In this document: piece by piece, positions 15,858 through 25,302 of the stretch
Position numbering within the stretch: the stretch's first letter is position 1
How the letters are laid out: the number at the start of each line of letters is the position of its first letter
Source: Sinorhizobium meliloti 4H41
Lineage (GTDB): Bacteria; Pseudomonadota; Alphaproteobacteria; Rhizobiales; Rhizobiaceae
Direction: 5' to 3'
Assembly: GCF_000375585.1 (NCBI RefSeq)
Contig: NZ_AQWP01000001.1
Coordinates: 248,001-312,000 of the forward strand
DNA: 64,000 nt
Notes under the pieces: generated by a model
Told to the model about the DNA's origin: nothing
What the model saw: the letters and a program-made list of their open reading frames with translations, nothing else
Database searches by the model: none
Translations under genes and position numbers: made by a program

Positions 15858-16724
15858 ATGACCATTACCGCGAGCAGCAATGCGGCCATTGCGGAGATCG
15901 AGGAGGTAATCGGAGGCTGGGCGGAGGCGCTGCGCCGGAAGGATGCCGCCCGCGTCCTCGCCCACGGCACGGACGATTGCCTCGTCTTTTCCCTGGCGCC
16001 GCCCCTCAAGGCCTCCGACGCAGATGCCGGCGGCCTCGAGCAGTGGTTCTCCACGTGGAAAGGACCGCTCGGCTTCACCCTTGAGGATCTCGACGTTTCG
16101 GTGAGCGGCGACGTCGCCTTCGCCACTGCGCTGACGCATCTTTCCGGCGAGAAGCACGATGGTCAGAAGGCGGCGCTCTGGTATCGCCTGACCTTGGGCC
16201 TGACGCGCACCGACAGGGGATGGAAGATTGCCCATCAGCACGAATCCGTTCCCTTCTACATGGACGGGAGCTTCAAGGCGGCGATCGATCTCGATCCTCG
16301 ATCCGAGGTCGACTGGCAAGCACCGTCGCGCCCGCCCATGCCCGGTGTCATCGCCTATCTCAACGTGGAGGATGCAGATGCGGCGGCGGCCTTCTACGTC
16401 CGCGCTTTCGGCGCCAAGGAGGAGGACCGCAAACTTGCCCAGGACGGAAAGCGCCTCATCCACTGCCACCTGACGATCAACGGCGGCGCATTGATGCTGA
16501 ACGATCCCTTCCCGGAATTCGGCCATCCCTGGAAGCCGCCGGAGGGCTTCGTGCTGCACCTCGTCGTCGACGACGCGGATTTCTGGTGGAAACGGGCGGT
16601 GGAGGCCGGCGCGCAGGTGACGATGCCGCTGGAGATCGCCTTCTGGGGCGATCATTACGGCCAGCTCAAAGATCCCTTCGGGGTTACCTGGGGGATCGTC
16701 GCACCGGTGAAGGAAGGCGGTTGA
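15858..16724 (+). CDS. Fusion of a SnoaL-like domain and a VOC (PhnB-type) domain
   Basis: 288 aa. Residues about 1-130 are a SnoaL/DUF4440-like cone fold (EVIGGWAEALRRKDAARVLAHGTDDCLVF; LGLTRTDRGWKIAHQHES). Residues about 160-285 are a vicinal-oxygen-chelate domain of the PhnB type (PGVIAYLNVEDADAAAAFYVRAFGA; GGALMLNDPF; FWGDHYGQLKDPFGVTWGI). No stop or frameshift separates them. Both folds bind small molecules, so the protein may modify or sequester a compound connected with the ECF42 response. GAGGAGGACGGG precedes the ATG. Convergent with hemW. Confidence 0.87.
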   Translation: MTITASSNAAIAEIEEVIGGWAEALRRKDAARVLAHGTDDCLVFSLAPPLKASDADAGGLEQWFSTWKGPLGFTLEDLDVSVSGDVAFATALTHLSGEKHDGQKAALWYRLTLGLTRTDRGWKIAHQHESVPFYMDGSFKAAIDLDPRSEVDWQAPSRPPMPGVIAYLNVEDADAAAAFYVRAFGAKEEDRKLAQDGKRLIHCHLTINGGALMLNDPFPEFGHPWKPPEGFVLHLVVDDADFWWKRAVEAGAQVTMPLEIAFWGDHYGQLKDPFGVTWGIVAPVKEGG

Positions 16725-16740
16725 ACCGCTCGGCCCGCGA

Positions 16741-17922
16741 TCAGCAGGCGAGGTCGGCCACCACGGCGTCGAGGATCAGCATTCCGGCGGGCGTGCAGCG
16801 CAGCCGCGAATTGCCGATCCGTTCGATGAAACCATGCTCGATCAGGAACTCTTCCCGGGCCGGATCCGGATCGCGGCCCGAGAGGGTCTGCCAGCGGGCG
16901 AGATCGACGCCTTCGCGCAGCCTCAACCCCATCAGCAAAAGCTCATCGGCCTGCGCCTCGAAATCAAGCAGTTCCCGCTCGATCAGGCCTTCGCCGCACT
17001 CTTCGACGCGTTGCAGCCATGCCTCGGGGTTGCGCTCGGTTGCGGTCGCGATCTTGCCTGATCCGATCGCCAGCCGCCCATGGGCGCCGGGGCCGATGCC
17101 CGCATAGTCGCCGTAGCGCCAATAGGTGAGGTTGTGCCGGCTCTCGGCCCCCGGCCGGGCATGGTTGGAGACCTCATAGGCCGGCATGCCGATCGCCGCG
17201 GTGATCTCCTGCGTGGCCTCGTAGAGAACAGCCGACTGCTCGCCATCCGGAACGACGAGCTTGCCTGCCTTGTGCAGGCCGTAGAAGGGCGTCCCTTCCT
17301 CGATGGTAAGCTGGTAGAGCGACAGATGATCGACGGCGTAGGAAACCGCCTCCTTCAGTTCGCGCTCCCATTCCTCGACCGTCTGGTTCGGCCGCGCATA
17401 GATCAGGTCGAAGGACATCCGCGGAAAGATCTCGCGGGCGAGCCGCACGGCCTTCAACGCATTCTCGACATCGTGCAGCCGTCCGAGAAATTTGAGGTCA
17501 CGGTCGTTGAGAGCCTGGACGCCGAGCGAGACGCGGTTGACGCCGGCCGCCCTGTAGCCGCGGAAGCGCGTCGCCTCGACGCTGGAGGGGTTCGCCTCCA
17601 TGGTGATCTCGATGCCGTCAGGCACGTGCCAATGCCGGGCAATGCCGTCGAGGATCGCCTCCACCGTCTGAGGGTCCATCAGCGACGGGGTACCCCCGCC
17701 CATGAAAATGCTGGTGACGGTTCTCGGACCGGAAAGCGCGCGCACCGCCGCCATTTCCTTCAGGAATGCGGCGACGAAGCGAGGCTGATCCACCGGCTGG
17801 TGGCGCACATGGCTATTGAAGTCGCAATAGGGGCATTTCGCCGCGCAGAACGGCCAGTGCACATAGACCCCGAAACCGGGGTCCATGCCGTCACCGATCG
17901 CTGAAAGCGGGGCTATCTGCAT
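16741..17922 (-). CDS. hemW: Radical SAM protein HemW (coproporphyrinogen dehydrogenase-like, heme chaperone family)
   Basis: 393 aa. The radical-SAM CxxxCxxC cluster motif is at residues 26-33 (CAAKCPYC), GGGTPS follows about residue 78, and HNLTYWRYGDYAGIGPGAHGR (about 266-286) is typical of HemW. HemW lacks coproporphyrinogen oxidase activity and acts as a heme chaperone; the fourth Cys of true HemN (CxxxCxxCxC) is Phe-Asn here, which supports HemW. A shorter start at residue 13 is possible. Lies 11 bp after rdgB, the usual rhizobial arrangement. Confidence 0.93.
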   Translation of the reverse strand: MQIAPLSAIGDGMDPGFGVYVHWPFCAAKCPYCDFNSHVRHQPVDQPRFVAAFLKEMAAVRALSGPRTVTSIFMGGGTPSLMDPQTVEAILDGIARHWHVPDGIEITMEANPSSVEATRFRGYRAAGVNRVSLGVQALNDRDLKFLGRLHDVENALKAVRLAREIFPRMSFDLIYARPNQTVEEWERELKEAVSYAVDHLSLYQLTIEEGTPFYGLHKAGKLVVPDGEQSAVLYEATQEITAAIGMPAYEVSNHARPGAESRHNLTYWRYGDYAGIGPGAHGRLAIGSGKIATATERNPEAWLQRVEECGEGLIERELLDFEAQADELLLMGLRLREGVDLARWQTLSGRDPDPAREEFLIEHGFIERIGNSRLRCTPAGMLILDAVVADLAC

Positions 17923-17933
17923 CGTCTTTCTAC

Positions 17934-18578
17934 TCAGGCGCCGAGACAGGTTTCGGCGAACAGCTTGAATGCGCGGGCGCGGTGCGACAGAGCCTCGGGA
18001 TCGCCCGGCTTCCAGCCATGCTTCTCCTCCGCACTCATTTCGCCGAATGTGGTGTCGTAGCCCTTCGGTTGGAAGACCGGATCGTAGCCAAAGCCGCTGG
18101 TGCCGCGCGGCGGCCAGACGACATAACCCTCGACCTCGCCGCGAAAGAGCTCGACATGTCCGTCCGGCCAGGCAAGGCAGAGAACGGACACGAAGCGTGC
18201 GGTACGGCTTTCGGGCGTCACCGCACCCTTGTCGCGGAGCGCCTCTTCGACCTTTTCCATGGCCATCTGGAAGTCGCGGCTGCCGTCCTCACGTTCGGCC
18301 CAGTTGGCCGTGTAGACGCCGGGGGCGCCGCCGAGCGCGTCGATGGCAAGACCGGAATCGTCCGAAAGCGCCGGCAGTCCGGATGCCCTGGCCGAGGCGA
18401 GCGCCTTGATCGTCGCGTTCTCCTCGAAGGTCGTGCCGGTCTCTTCCGGCTCGACGAAATCGAGATCGGCTGCCGATTTCGCCTCGAAGCCGAGAGGCCC
18501 GATGAGGTCGCGGATCTCACGGATCTTGCCGGCATTATGGCTCGCGACGACGAGCGTCTTGTCGATCAGTCTGCGCAT
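17934..18578 (-). CDS. rdgB: dITP/XTP pyrophosphatase (non-canonical purine NTPase)
   Basis: 214 aa, the expected length. Motifs: [13 protein letters not shown] at the N-terminus, [39 protein letters not shown] (substrate and Mg site) and [24 protein letters not shown] near the C-terminus. It cleaves dITP, XTP and ITP to the monophosphate and prevents their use in DNA and RNA. Operon with hemW downstream. Confidence 0.96.
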   Translation of the reverse strand: MRRLIDKTLVVASHNAGKIREIRDLIGPLGFEAKSAADLDFVEPEETGTTFEENATIKALASARASGLPALSDDSGLAIDALGGAPGVYTANWAEREDGSRDFQMAMEKVEEALRDKGAVTPESRTARFVSVLCLAWPDGHVELFRGEVEGYVVWPPRGTSGFGYDPVFQPKGYDTTFGEMSAEEKHGWKPGDPEALSHRARAFKLFAETCLGA

Positions 18579-18608
18579 CTGTTCCGTTCCGTTCAGGTTC
18601 TGCCGAAA

Positions 18609-19022
18609 TCAATCCTTGGCCCAGAGGCCCGCTTCCGCGCATTCCAGGCTGTTGCCGGCCGGATCGCGGAAATAGAAGGAGCGGGCGCCGTTCGGCCAGC
18701 GGACATCCGCCTCGATCGAAACTCCGGCTGCCTCCAGTTTCGCCTTCCAGGCATCGAGTGCCTCGGCGGCGACCCGGAAGCACATGTGCCCGTTGCCCTT
18801 CGTCCCGTGCGGAGGCACGGGAAGTGCGCCCGGTGCAGGCGGCTTCACCGTCTCCGCCGGGTTGAAGATCAACAACACGCCTTCGCCGCAGCGGAAGAAG
18901 ACATGGCGGCTACCGGCGCGCGTGATCCTTTCAAGGCCGAGGACCGTTCCGTAGAAGGCCTCGGCCTGGTCGAGATCGTCCGCGTAAAGCGCGGTTTCCA
19001 GAATGCCTTCGAATGTCGGCAC
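18609..19022 (-). CDS. VOC (glyoxalase/bleomycin-resistance) family protein
   Basis: 137 aa from a GTG at 19022, which has GAGAGGAACC upstream; an in-frame start 24 codons earlier would extend into a palindromic repeat. One VOC domain of two beta-alpha-beta-beta-beta modules: ILETALYADDLDQAEAFYGTVLGL at the start and GARSFYFRDPAGNSLECAEAGLW at the end. The His/Glu pattern (GNGHMCFRV; LECAE) leaves a metal site possible. Substrate unknown. It may be on the rdgB-hemW transcript, 30 bp upstream of rdgB. Confidence 0.85.
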   Translation of the reverse strand: MPTFEGILETALYADDLDQAEAFYGTVLGLERITRAGSRHVFFRCGEGVLLIFNPAETVKPPAPGALPVPPHGTKGNGHMCFRVAAEALDAWKAKLEAAGVSIEADVRWPNGARSFYFRDPAGNSLECAEAGLWAKD

Positions 19023-19046
19023 CGGACCGGTTCCTCTCAAGTGATC

Positions 19047-19092
19047 CAGAGCACTTCCGGAAAAGCCATGACGGCGTTCCGTCCGGAAGTGC
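19047..19092. repeat. Rhizobial palindromic intergenic repeat (copy 1)
   Basis: AGAGCACTTCCGGAAAAG at 19047 and TTCCGTCCGGAAGTGC ending at 19092 match the element at 50396-50503 read on the other strand. Arms GCACTTCCGG/CCGGAAGTGC form a dyad. It sits between the rph and VOC genes. Confidence 0.7.
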
Positions 19093-19144
19093 AAATTGTC
19101 GAAGCGTCAGATCATCTCACTGCTGCCGTGCAGCAGAGAGCAGT

Positions 19145-19864
19145 CTAGCCTGCTATCGCCTGCTTCTGCATTTCGACGAGTTCGGCAATGCCGTTCTTGG
19201 CGAGCAGCATCAGGCTTGCGAATTCTTCTTCGCTGAAGGGCTTGCCTTCCGCCGTTCCCTGGATCTCGACCAGGCCGCCGCTGCCCGTCATCACGAAATT
19301 GGCATCCGTCTCCGCAGCCGAGTCTTCGAGATAATCGAGGTCGATGACCGGCTGATTGGCGAAAATGCCGCAGGAAATGGCGGCCACATGGTCTTTCAGG
19401 ACCTTCTCCAGCTTGACCATGTTGCGCGCTTCCATCCACTTCAAACAGTCGTGGAGGGCGATCCAGGCGCCGGTGATCGACGCAGTGCGCGTGCCGCCGT
19501 CGGCCTGAAGCACATCGCAGTCGATCGAGATCTGACGTTCGCCGAGCGCCGGAAGATCGACGACGGCTCTGAGCGACCGCCCGATCAGCCGCTGGATCTC
19601 CTGCGTGCGGCCGCTCTGCTTGCCGGTCGCCGCCTCACGCCTCATGCGCTCGCCGGTCGCGCGCGGCAGCATGCCGTATTCCGCGGTGATCCAGCCCTTG
19701 CCGCCGTTGCGCAGCCAGGCCGGAACTTTTTCCTCCAGGCTGGCGGTGCACAGAACATGCGTGTCGCCGAAGCGTACCAGGCAGGATCCTTCCGCATGCT
19801 TGGAGAAATTGCGCTCGAACGAGACCTTGCGCATTTGGTCGATTTTTCTGCCGGATGGCCGCAT
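19145..19864 (-). CDS. rph: Ribonuclease PH
   Basis: 239 aa from the ATG at 19864 (CAGGAG upstream). RNase PH motifs are complete: [101 protein letters not shown] with the phosphate site, and the C-terminal [20 protein letters not shown]. It trims tRNA 3' ends phosphorolytically. Divergent from hrcA, an arrangement common in Rhizobiales. Confidence 0.97.
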   Translation of the reverse strand: MRPSGRKIDQMRKVSFERNFSKHAEGSCLVRFGDTHVLCTASLEEKVPAWLRNGGKGWITAEYGMLPRATGERMRREAATGKQSGRTQEIQRLIGRSLRAVVDLPALGERQISIDCDVLQADGGTRTASITGAWIALHDCLKWMEARNMVKLEKVLKDHVAAISCGIFANQPVIDLDYLEDSAAETDANFVMTGSGGLVEIQGTAEGKPFSEEEFASLMLLAKNGIAELVEMQKQAIAG

Positions 19865-20058
19865 CGTCAACTCCTGTCGATCCCGACTGCATGTTCCTTC
19901 GAGTCCTGTTCGGTTCAAGGACAAGACCATGCAGAATTCAAAGTGCTCCAGCGGCCTTTGCGCGTCTGAAGACACGCGGCGCTTTCGTGAGCCTTCTAGA
20001 TCATGGCGTGGGCAAAGGGAACCGCTTGATGTCGAAGCTTCGCAGTGATTTTTCCCTT

Positions 20059-20087
20059 TTGCCATTCCCCGTGCGGATCACTATATT
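20059..20087 (+). promoter_or_regulatory. Sigma-70-type promoter for hrcA
   Basis: TTGCCA at 20059-20064 and TATATT at 20082-20087, 17-bp spacer, transcription start expected near 20094, and CGGAGTGAC as the ribosome binding site of hrcA at 20122. I see no CIRCE dyad (TTAGCACTC-N9-GAGTGCTAA) here, so hrcA does not look autorepressed through that element. Confidence 0.65.
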
Positions 20088-20121
20088 CTGTGCGAACACG
20101 GAATACTGATCACGGAGTGAC

Positions 20122-21201
20122 ATGGTACTGCGCAACCCTGGAACGAAGGGGATCGCATCGGCGCTGGACGAGCGCTCCGGCGAGATCTTCCGCCGCATTG
20201 TCGAGAGCTATCTGGAAAGCGGGGAGCCGCTGGGCTCGCGCAATCTCTCTCGGCTGTTGCCGGTGTCGCTGTCGCCGGCCTCGGTTCGCAACGTGATGAG
20301 CGATCTCGAGGATCTGGGCCTGATCTATTCCCCCCATGTCAGCGCCGGCCGGCTTCCGACGCAGCTGGGCCTGCGCTTCTTCGTGGACGCCTTCATGCAG
20401 GTGGGCAATCTCTCGCCGGAGGAACGCGCCTCGATCGAAAGGCAGGTTCACCCGGGAAATCGCGACCGGTCGGTCGAAAACCTTCTTACCGAGGCGAGCC
20501 AGATGCTGTCCGGCATGTCGCGCGGCGCAGGTCTCGTCATCACCACCAAGAGCGACCCCGTTCTCAAGCATGTCGAGTTTATCCGGCTGGCGCCGACCAA
20601 GGCACTGGCGGTGCTCGTCGGCGAGCACGATCAGGTGGAGAATCGCATCATCGAGCTGCCGGCCGGGATCACCAGCGCCCAGCTCACCGAAGCGGCGAAC
20701 TTCGTCAACGCTCACCTTGCCGGTCAGACGATCCCCGAACTGCGGACGCAACTGGAAAAGGTCAAGGAGACGGTGCGCGGCGAGCTCGACGCGCTCTCGC
20801 AGGACCTGGTTGAGCGCGGGCTGGCGATCTGGTCCGGAAGCGAGGGCGACGGCCAGCCGGCGCGGCTGATCGTCAGGGGCCGCGCCAATCTGCTCGAAGG
20901 ATTGGAAGGGACGGACGACATTGAGCGGCTGCGCATGCTCTTCGATGACCTCGAAAAGAAGGACAGTCTGATCGAGATCCTCAACCTCGCGGAGAGTGGC
21001 CCGGGCGTGCGCATCTTCATCGGTTCCGAGAACAAGCTGTTTTCACTCTCCGGATCCTCGCTGATCGTCGCTCCCTACCGCGACAGCGACGACCGCATCG
21101 TCGGAGCGGTCGGTGTCATCGGGCCGACCCGGCTCAACTATTCCCGCATCGTTCCCATGGTCGATTACACCGCACAGCTCATGTCGCGGCTGTCGCGCTG
21201 A
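20122..21201 (+). CDS. hrcA: Heat-inducible transcription repressor HrcA
   Basis: 359 aa. The N-terminal winged helix has [30 protein letters not shown] and [40 protein letters not shown], the HrcA signature. The central dimerisation domain and the C-terminal segment [30 protein letters not shown] are as in the family. HrcA represses groESL-type operons at CIRCE sites and is refolded by GroEL. grpE follows 158 bp downstream in the same direction, in the usual order. Confidence 0.97.
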   Translation: MVLRNPGTKGIASALDERSGEIFRRIVESYLESGEPLGSRNLSRLLPVSLSPASVRNVMSDLEDLGLIYSPHVSAGRLPTQLGLRFFVDAFMQVGNLSPEERASIERQVHPGNRDRSVENLLTEASQMLSGMSRGAGLVITTKSDPVLKHVEFIRLAPTKALAVLVGEHDQVENRIIELPAGITSAQLTEAANFVNAHLAGQTIPELRTQLEKVKETVRGELDALSQDLVERGLAIWSGSEGDGQPARLIVRGRANLLEGLEGTDDIERLRMLFDDLEKKDSLIEILNLAESGPGVRIFIGSENKLFSLSGSSLIVAPYRDSDDRIVGAVGVIGPTRLNYSRIVPMVDYTAQLMSRLSR

Positions 21202-21359
21202 GCGAATCCTTTTGATCGATGAAGCAATCGACCCTTGATTTTTCGGGCCCAAACATCGATATCGGGCTTCAAATCCAGGCAACAGAACGTTCAAGCAAAG
21301 CGACTTCCGCTGGTTTGATGATGCCGAACAGAGCAAAAGACAGAAATTCGGAGAACGTC

Positions 21360-21986
21360 ATGACCGACGAAACGAACAAGAACGGACCCGAGGCCGCGGC
21401 GCCTGAAGAATTCGAAACAGCCGCTGAGCCGCAAGCCGCGGAGAAGCCGGAGGCGGATGCTTCCACGACCGCGCCGGATCCGCTTGAGCTTGCCAGGGCC
21501 GAGAGTGCGGAACTGCGCGACAAATATCTTCGCCTGGCTGCGGAGATGGACAACCTGCGCCGGCGCACCGAACGTGACGTGAAGGACGCGAAGTCCTATT
21601 CCGTCGCGGGCTTCGCGCGCGACATGCTGGCGGTCTCCGACAACCTGCGCCGCGCGCTGGATGCGATTCCGGCCGACGCCAGAGAGGCGGGCGATGCCGG
21701 CCTGAAAGCACTCATCGAGGGTGTGGAAATGACCGAACGGTCGATGCTCGCGGCGCTCGAGCGTCACGGCGTGAAGCAGCTGGACCCCACCGGCCAGAAG
21801 TTCGATCCGAATTTCCACCAGGCCATGTTCGAGGTCCCGAACACCGAGGTTCCGAACAACACGGTCGTCCAGGTGGTCCAGGCGGGATACACGATCGGCG
21901 AGCGCGTTCTGCGCCCGGCGATGGTCGGTGTTGCCAAGGGCGGCCCGAAAGCCGCGTCCTCTGAAAGCGAGACGCCTGCTGCCTGA
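21360..21986 (+). CDS. grpE: GrpE nucleotide-exchange factor for DnaK
   Basis: 208 aa from the ATG at 21360 (GGAGAACGTC upstream); a longer frame from 21219 adds 47 residues unlike GrpE. The N-terminal 50 residues are acidic and disordered, then a coiled coil ([28 protein letters not shown]), a four-helix bundle and the beta domain with [55 protein letters not shown] at about 21234 with an AT-rich CATCGATAT 13-15 bp later may be a heat-shock promoter for grpE alone; this is weak. Confidence 0.96.
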   Translation: MTDETNKNGPEAAAPEEFETAAEPQAAEKPEADASTTAPDPLELARAESAELRDKYLRLAAEMDNLRRRTERDVKDAKSYSVAGFARDMLAVSDNLRRALDAIPADAREAGDAGLKALIEGVEMTERSMLAALERHGVKQLDPTGQKFDPNFHQAMFEVPNTEVPNNTVVQVVQAGYTIGERVLRPAMVGVAKGGPKAASSESETPAA

Positions 21987-22006
21987 CGGCGCATGAATGC
22001 GAATTG

Positions 22007-22044
22007 CGAAGGGCCGCGCACTCTGCAAGGTGCGCGGCCCTTCG
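22007..22044 (+). terminator. Strong hairpin after grpE, between convergent genes
   Basis: Perfect 15-bp stem (arms 22007-22021 and 22030-22044) with an 8-base loop, followed by TCATTGTTC. The T-tract is poor, so the structure may end transcription with help from Rho, or protect 3' ends of both grpE and ptsN messages. Confidence 0.65.
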
Positions 22045-22107
22045 TCATTGTTCGAAATATCGCATGCTCTTCCAACCGGCTCCGGCAGGACAGCAGGCAG
22101 AAGATAC

Positions 22108-22572
22108 TCAGGCAGCGTGCGAGGTCGTGTCGTCGCTAAGCAGCGTGTAGATCGCGCTTGCCGAGTCGCTCGCTCGGATACGCGACACCATGTCGTGGTC
22201 GCGCAGCACGCGGGCGATGCGCGAGAGCGCCTTGAGGTGGTCGGCGCCGGCACCTTCCGGTGCAAGCAGCAGAAAGACGAGGTCGACCGGCTGGTCGTCC
22301 AATGCCTCGAAATCCACCGGCGTATCAAGCCGCGCAAAGATACCGACGATCGACGGCAGATTGCTGAGCTTGCCGTGCGGGATGGCGATGCCGTTGCCTA
22401 CCCCGGTCGAGCCGAGTCTTTCTCGCTGCAGGATGACGTCGAAGATCTCCCGCTCCGGAAGACCGGTGAGCTTCGATGCTTTTGCCGCCAATTCCTGAAG
22501 GAGTTGCTTCTTCGAGTTGGCCCTCATGGCCGGGATGATCGCATTTTGATGCAGCAAGCCTGCCAATGCCAT
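22108..22572 (-). CDS. ptsN: PTS IIA-like nitrogen-regulatory protein PtsN (EIIA-Ntr)
   Basis: 154 aa. The IIA domain has GNGIAIPHGKLSNL with the phospho-acceptor His at about 66, and LVFLLLAPEGAGADHLKALSRIARVLRD later. It accepts phosphate from PtsP-PtsO and controls potassium transport, carbon storage and nitrogen functions; it is not a sugar transporter. ATG with GAGGATAAAAGA upstream. It closes the lptC-lptA-lptB-rpoN-hpf-ptsN series on the minus strand, the classical rpoN neighbourhood. Confidence 0.95.
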   Translation of the reverse strand: MALAGLLHQNAIIPAMRANSKKQLLQELAAKASKLTGLPEREIFDVILQRERLGSTGVGNGIAIPHGKLSNLPSIVGIFARLDTPVDFEALDDQPVDLVFLLLAPEGAGADHLKALSRIARVLRDHDMVSRIRASDSASAIYTLLSDDTTSHAA

Positions 22573-22746
22573 TCTTTTATCCTCGTTCGCCGGTTAGAGC
22601 CTGGCAATCTCATCACAAATGCGCCGTGATGGCTCTACCCATCTTTGTCTTGGCGGGTCGAATGCACAGAAAAGTCGAGCTTTTCCGCCGTCCCGCTGAT
22701 CGGAAAGACGGGGGACGCCAGTCCGGCTGGCTTCCCCCATCCCCAC

Positions 22747-23319
22747 TCATGCCTTGATATTGGCGGCGTCGATCCAGCCAATATTCCCATCGTTGCGTCG
22801 ATAGACGATGTTCAGTTCATCCTTGCCGGGGCTGCGGAACATCAGCACCGGTTCATCCGTCATGTCCAAGGCCATAACGGCATTGGCGACGGACATTGTT
22901 CTCAACTGTTTCGTCGTTTCGGCAACGATCGTCGGCGCATAATCGTCGGGGACTTCCTCGTCCTCAAAGGGCACCGAGTCCATCACTCGATAGGCCACTT
23001 CGGTGGCATTCTGCCCGTTGCCGTTGTGATGGTCCTTGAGCTTGCGCTTGTAGCGCCGGAGCCGCTTCTCGATGCGCTCCGAAGCCGCGTCGAAGGCTGA
23101 CTGTGGCTCGTTCGCCTGGCCGTTTGCCTGCAATACCACGCCCGTATCGAGATGAAGCTTGCAGTCGGCGCTGAATCGCGACCCTGACTTTTCCACAGTG
23201 ACCTGGCTCGAATATCCTCCGTCGAAATATTTGGTTACGGCCTGCTCGATCTGCTCGCCGATGCGGACGCGAAACGAATCGCCGATTTCCATATGTTTAC
23301 CGGATACACGCACACTCAT
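22747..23319 (-). CDS. hpf: Long-form ribosome hibernation promoting factor
   Basis: 190 aa from the ATG at 23319 (AGAGAGGAAACTCC upstream). The N-terminal S30AE/YfiA domain (about 1-100) has ISGKHMEIGDSFRVRIGEQIEQAVTKYF-like sequence (VSGKHMEIGDSFRVRI) and ASERIEKRLRRYKRKLKDHH. The C-terminal domain (about 130-190; EPVLMFRSPGKDELNIVYRRNDGNIGWID) is the dimerisation part that makes 100S ribosomes. Lies between rpoN and ptsN, with a 264-bp gap from rpoN that may hold its own promoter. Confidence 0.94.
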   Translation of the reverse strand: MSVRVSGKHMEIGDSFRVRIGEQIEQAVTKYFDGGYSSQVTVEKSGSRFSADCKLHLDTGVVLQANGQANEPQSAFDAASERIEKRLRRYKRKLKDHHNGNGQNATEVAYRVMDSVPFEDEEVPDDYAPTIVAETTKQLRTMSVANAVMALDMTDEPVLMFRSPGKDELNIVYRRNDGNIGWIDAANIKA

Positions 23320-23353
23320 GGAGTTTCCTCTCTTGTTCGTGAATTGCGTGCCC

Positions 23354-23382
23354 AGTCTATTCCAAGCGCCCCCGTCATCCAA
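23354..23382 (-). promoter_or_regulatory. Possible hpf promoter
   Basis: On the minus strand TTGGAT (23382-23377) and TAGACT (23359-23354) are separated by 17 bp, about 35 bp before the hpf start. Each hexamer is only a partial match. It lies in the 264-bp rpoN-hpf gap, which otherwise shows nothing recognisable. Confidence 0.35.
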
Positions 23383-23583
23383 GCACTTCAGCGACGGGAG
23401 TCCCGAACAACCGAAATCGTGAGCGCGCGCTGCCTCTATGCAAGCGCGGCGGCCTCATATCCGCTGTACCGCGGAGAGTCAATTGCGCGTCGTGGGATTA
23501 AACGTTCATCGAGCCCCGGCGGTTCCGCAGGCGAGAGCCCAAAGCGCAACCCGGCTTACGCGCTTGCGGCCGCCCGGAAATGC

Positions 23584-25128
23584 TCAGAATGCCGAGGTTT
23601 TGGCCAGCGCGCGTTTCTCGCGGCGGCGCTGGACGGAGGAAGGGATGCTCATCGTCTCGCGATATTTTGCGACGGTGCGTCTGGCGATATCGACGCCGGC
23701 TTTCTTGAGGACGTCGACGATATCGTCGTCCGAGAGCACGGCATCGGCGCTTTCCTGATTGATCATCGTGCGGATGCGATGGCGCACGGACTCGGCGGAA
23801 TGTGCATCGCCGTTTTCCGCCGAGCCGATCGAAACGGTGAAGAAATACTTCAATTCGAAGAGCCCGCGCGGGGTCAGCACGTATTTGTTGGAGGTGACCC
23901 GGCTCACCGTCGACTCGTGCATCTTGATCGCATCCGCGACGATCCTGAGGTTCAGCGGGCGAAGATGGCCGACGCCGTGGACGAGAAAGGCGTCCTGCTG
24001 CCGGACGATTTCGCTTGCCACCTTCATGATCGTCCTGGCGCGCTGATCGAGGCTGCGCGTCAGCCAGTTGGCATTTTGCAGGCACTCGTTGAGAAAGGCC
24101 TGTTCGCCGCTGTTCTTCCGGCTGGAGCGTGATATTTCGGTGAAATAGTCGTGGTTGACGAGAACCCGGGGCAGGGCATCCGGATTGAGCTCGACCAGCC
24201 AGCCGCCATCGGGTGCGGCGCGCACGACGACGTCGGGAACGATGGCCTCGAACACACCGGTTTCGAAGCTGGTGCCCGGTTTCGGATCGAGCTTGCGGAT
24301 CTCGGCGAGCATATCGACCAGGTCTTCCTCGTCGACGCCGCAGATTTTCTTGAGACTTGCGAAATCGCGCCGTGCCAGGAGCTCGAGATTGGCCACGAGC
24401 GCTTCCATCGCCGGGTCGAGGCGATTGCGGGCGCGCAGCTGAATGGCAAGACATTCGCCAAGCGTGCGCGCAAAGACCCCCGGCGGATCGAACTGCTGAA
24501 GCACCTGCAGCACGCGCGCCACGTCCTCGACGGCCGCGCCCAGCTTCTCCGCCGTCTCGGCGAGGTCGGCGTGCAGGTAGCCGGCATCGTCGAGCTGGTC
24601 GATGAAATGCAGGGCGATCAGCCGATCGGAGGCAGTGCTGAGTGCAAAGGGCAACTGCTCGGCGAGAGCCTCCCTCAGCGTCTTGCGGCCGGCAACGAAA
24701 TCGTCGAGATCGTAGCCCTCGGCGTCGCCGGCGCCCGGCATGGATTTCCATTGGCCGAGAAGCTCGGGCGCATCCGCCCGCTGCGGCGCCGTATCGTCGG
24801 GGAAGACGTTGGCGAAGTCGGCGTCGAAGCCTTCGCTGAGTCTCTCGCCGGATCTCGACATGGCGCTGTCGTAAAGATCGCTCTGACCTGCCGCTTCGTC
24901 AGTCTCGCCGCCGGTCTCAGCCGGATGCGGACTGGCATCCTCGCGATCCGATGTCGTTGCCTCATCGGCCGATTGGACCTCCAGCAGCGGGTTCTTCTCG
25001 ACTTCCTGCGCGATGAAATGGCTGAGCTCCAGATGGTTCATCTGAAGCAGCTGGATCGACTGCATCAGCTGCGGCGTCATGACCAGCGACTGCGACTGTC
25101 TCAGATGAAGGCTGGCGGACAAGGCCAT
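23584..25128 (-). CDS. rpoN: RNA polymerase sigma-54 factor
   Basis: 514 aa from the ATG at 25128. Region I is the Gln/Leu-rich activator-interacting segment LHLRQSQSLVMTPQLMQSIQLLQMNHLEL; region II is acidic (about 50-110); region III includes the helix-turn-helix MHESTVSRVTSNKYVLTPRGLFELKYFF and ends with the RpoN box ARRTVAKYRE. It directs RNA polymerase to -24/-12 promoters and needs NtrC/NifA/DctD-type activators for nitrogen and dicarboxylate genes. An in-frame extension to 25200 uses a non-ATG start. Follows lptB after 174 bp. Confidence 0.97.
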   Translation of the reverse strand: MALSASLHLRQSQSLVMTPQLMQSIQLLQMNHLELSHFIAQEVEKNPLLEVQSADEATTSDREDASPHPAETGGETDEAAGQSDLYDSAMSRSGERLSEGFDADFANVFPDDTAPQRADAPELLGQWKSMPGAGDAEGYDLDDFVAGRKTLREALAEQLPFALSTASDRLIALHFIDQLDDAGYLHADLAETAEKLGAAVEDVARVLQVLQQFDPPGVFARTLGECLAIQLRARNRLDPAMEALVANLELLARRDFASLKKICGVDEEDLVDMLAEIRKLDPKPGTSFETGVFEAIVPDVVVRAAPDGGWLVELNPDALPRVLVNHDYFTEISRSSRKNSGEQAFLNECLQNANWLTRSLDQRARTIMKVASEIVRQQDAFLVHGVGHLRPLNLRIVADAIKMHESTVSRVTSNKYVLTPRGLFELKYFFTVSIGSAENGDAHSAESVRHRIRTMINQESADAVLSDDDIVDVLKKAGVDIARRTVAKYRETMSIPSSVQRRREKRALAKTSAF

Positions 25129-25302
25129 GCTGGCGTGAAACTCCCGTCGAGTTCTCCGAGCCGTGTCCGCTTGGACGGGCCCATTTTTTAGTTGGCCCAA
25201 AAATTGCTTATTACTGGAATTTGGTCAAGCATGGACGGCGGCGGAGGTGCCGATTCAGCCGGCGGTCGTCCGTTCTGCCGGAATGCACGCCGCCGGCAGG
25301 TA

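Noticed and set aside
19865-20121. CIRCE element for HrcA autorepression
   Set aside because: No TTAGCACTC-N9-GAGTGCTAA dyad or near match exists in the rph-hrcA gap; only a normal promoter is visible.
22702-22731. Hairpin in the hpf-ptsN gap (GGGGGA...TCCCCC)
   Set aside because: It could be a weak attenuator, but the stem is interrupted and no U-rich tail follows.
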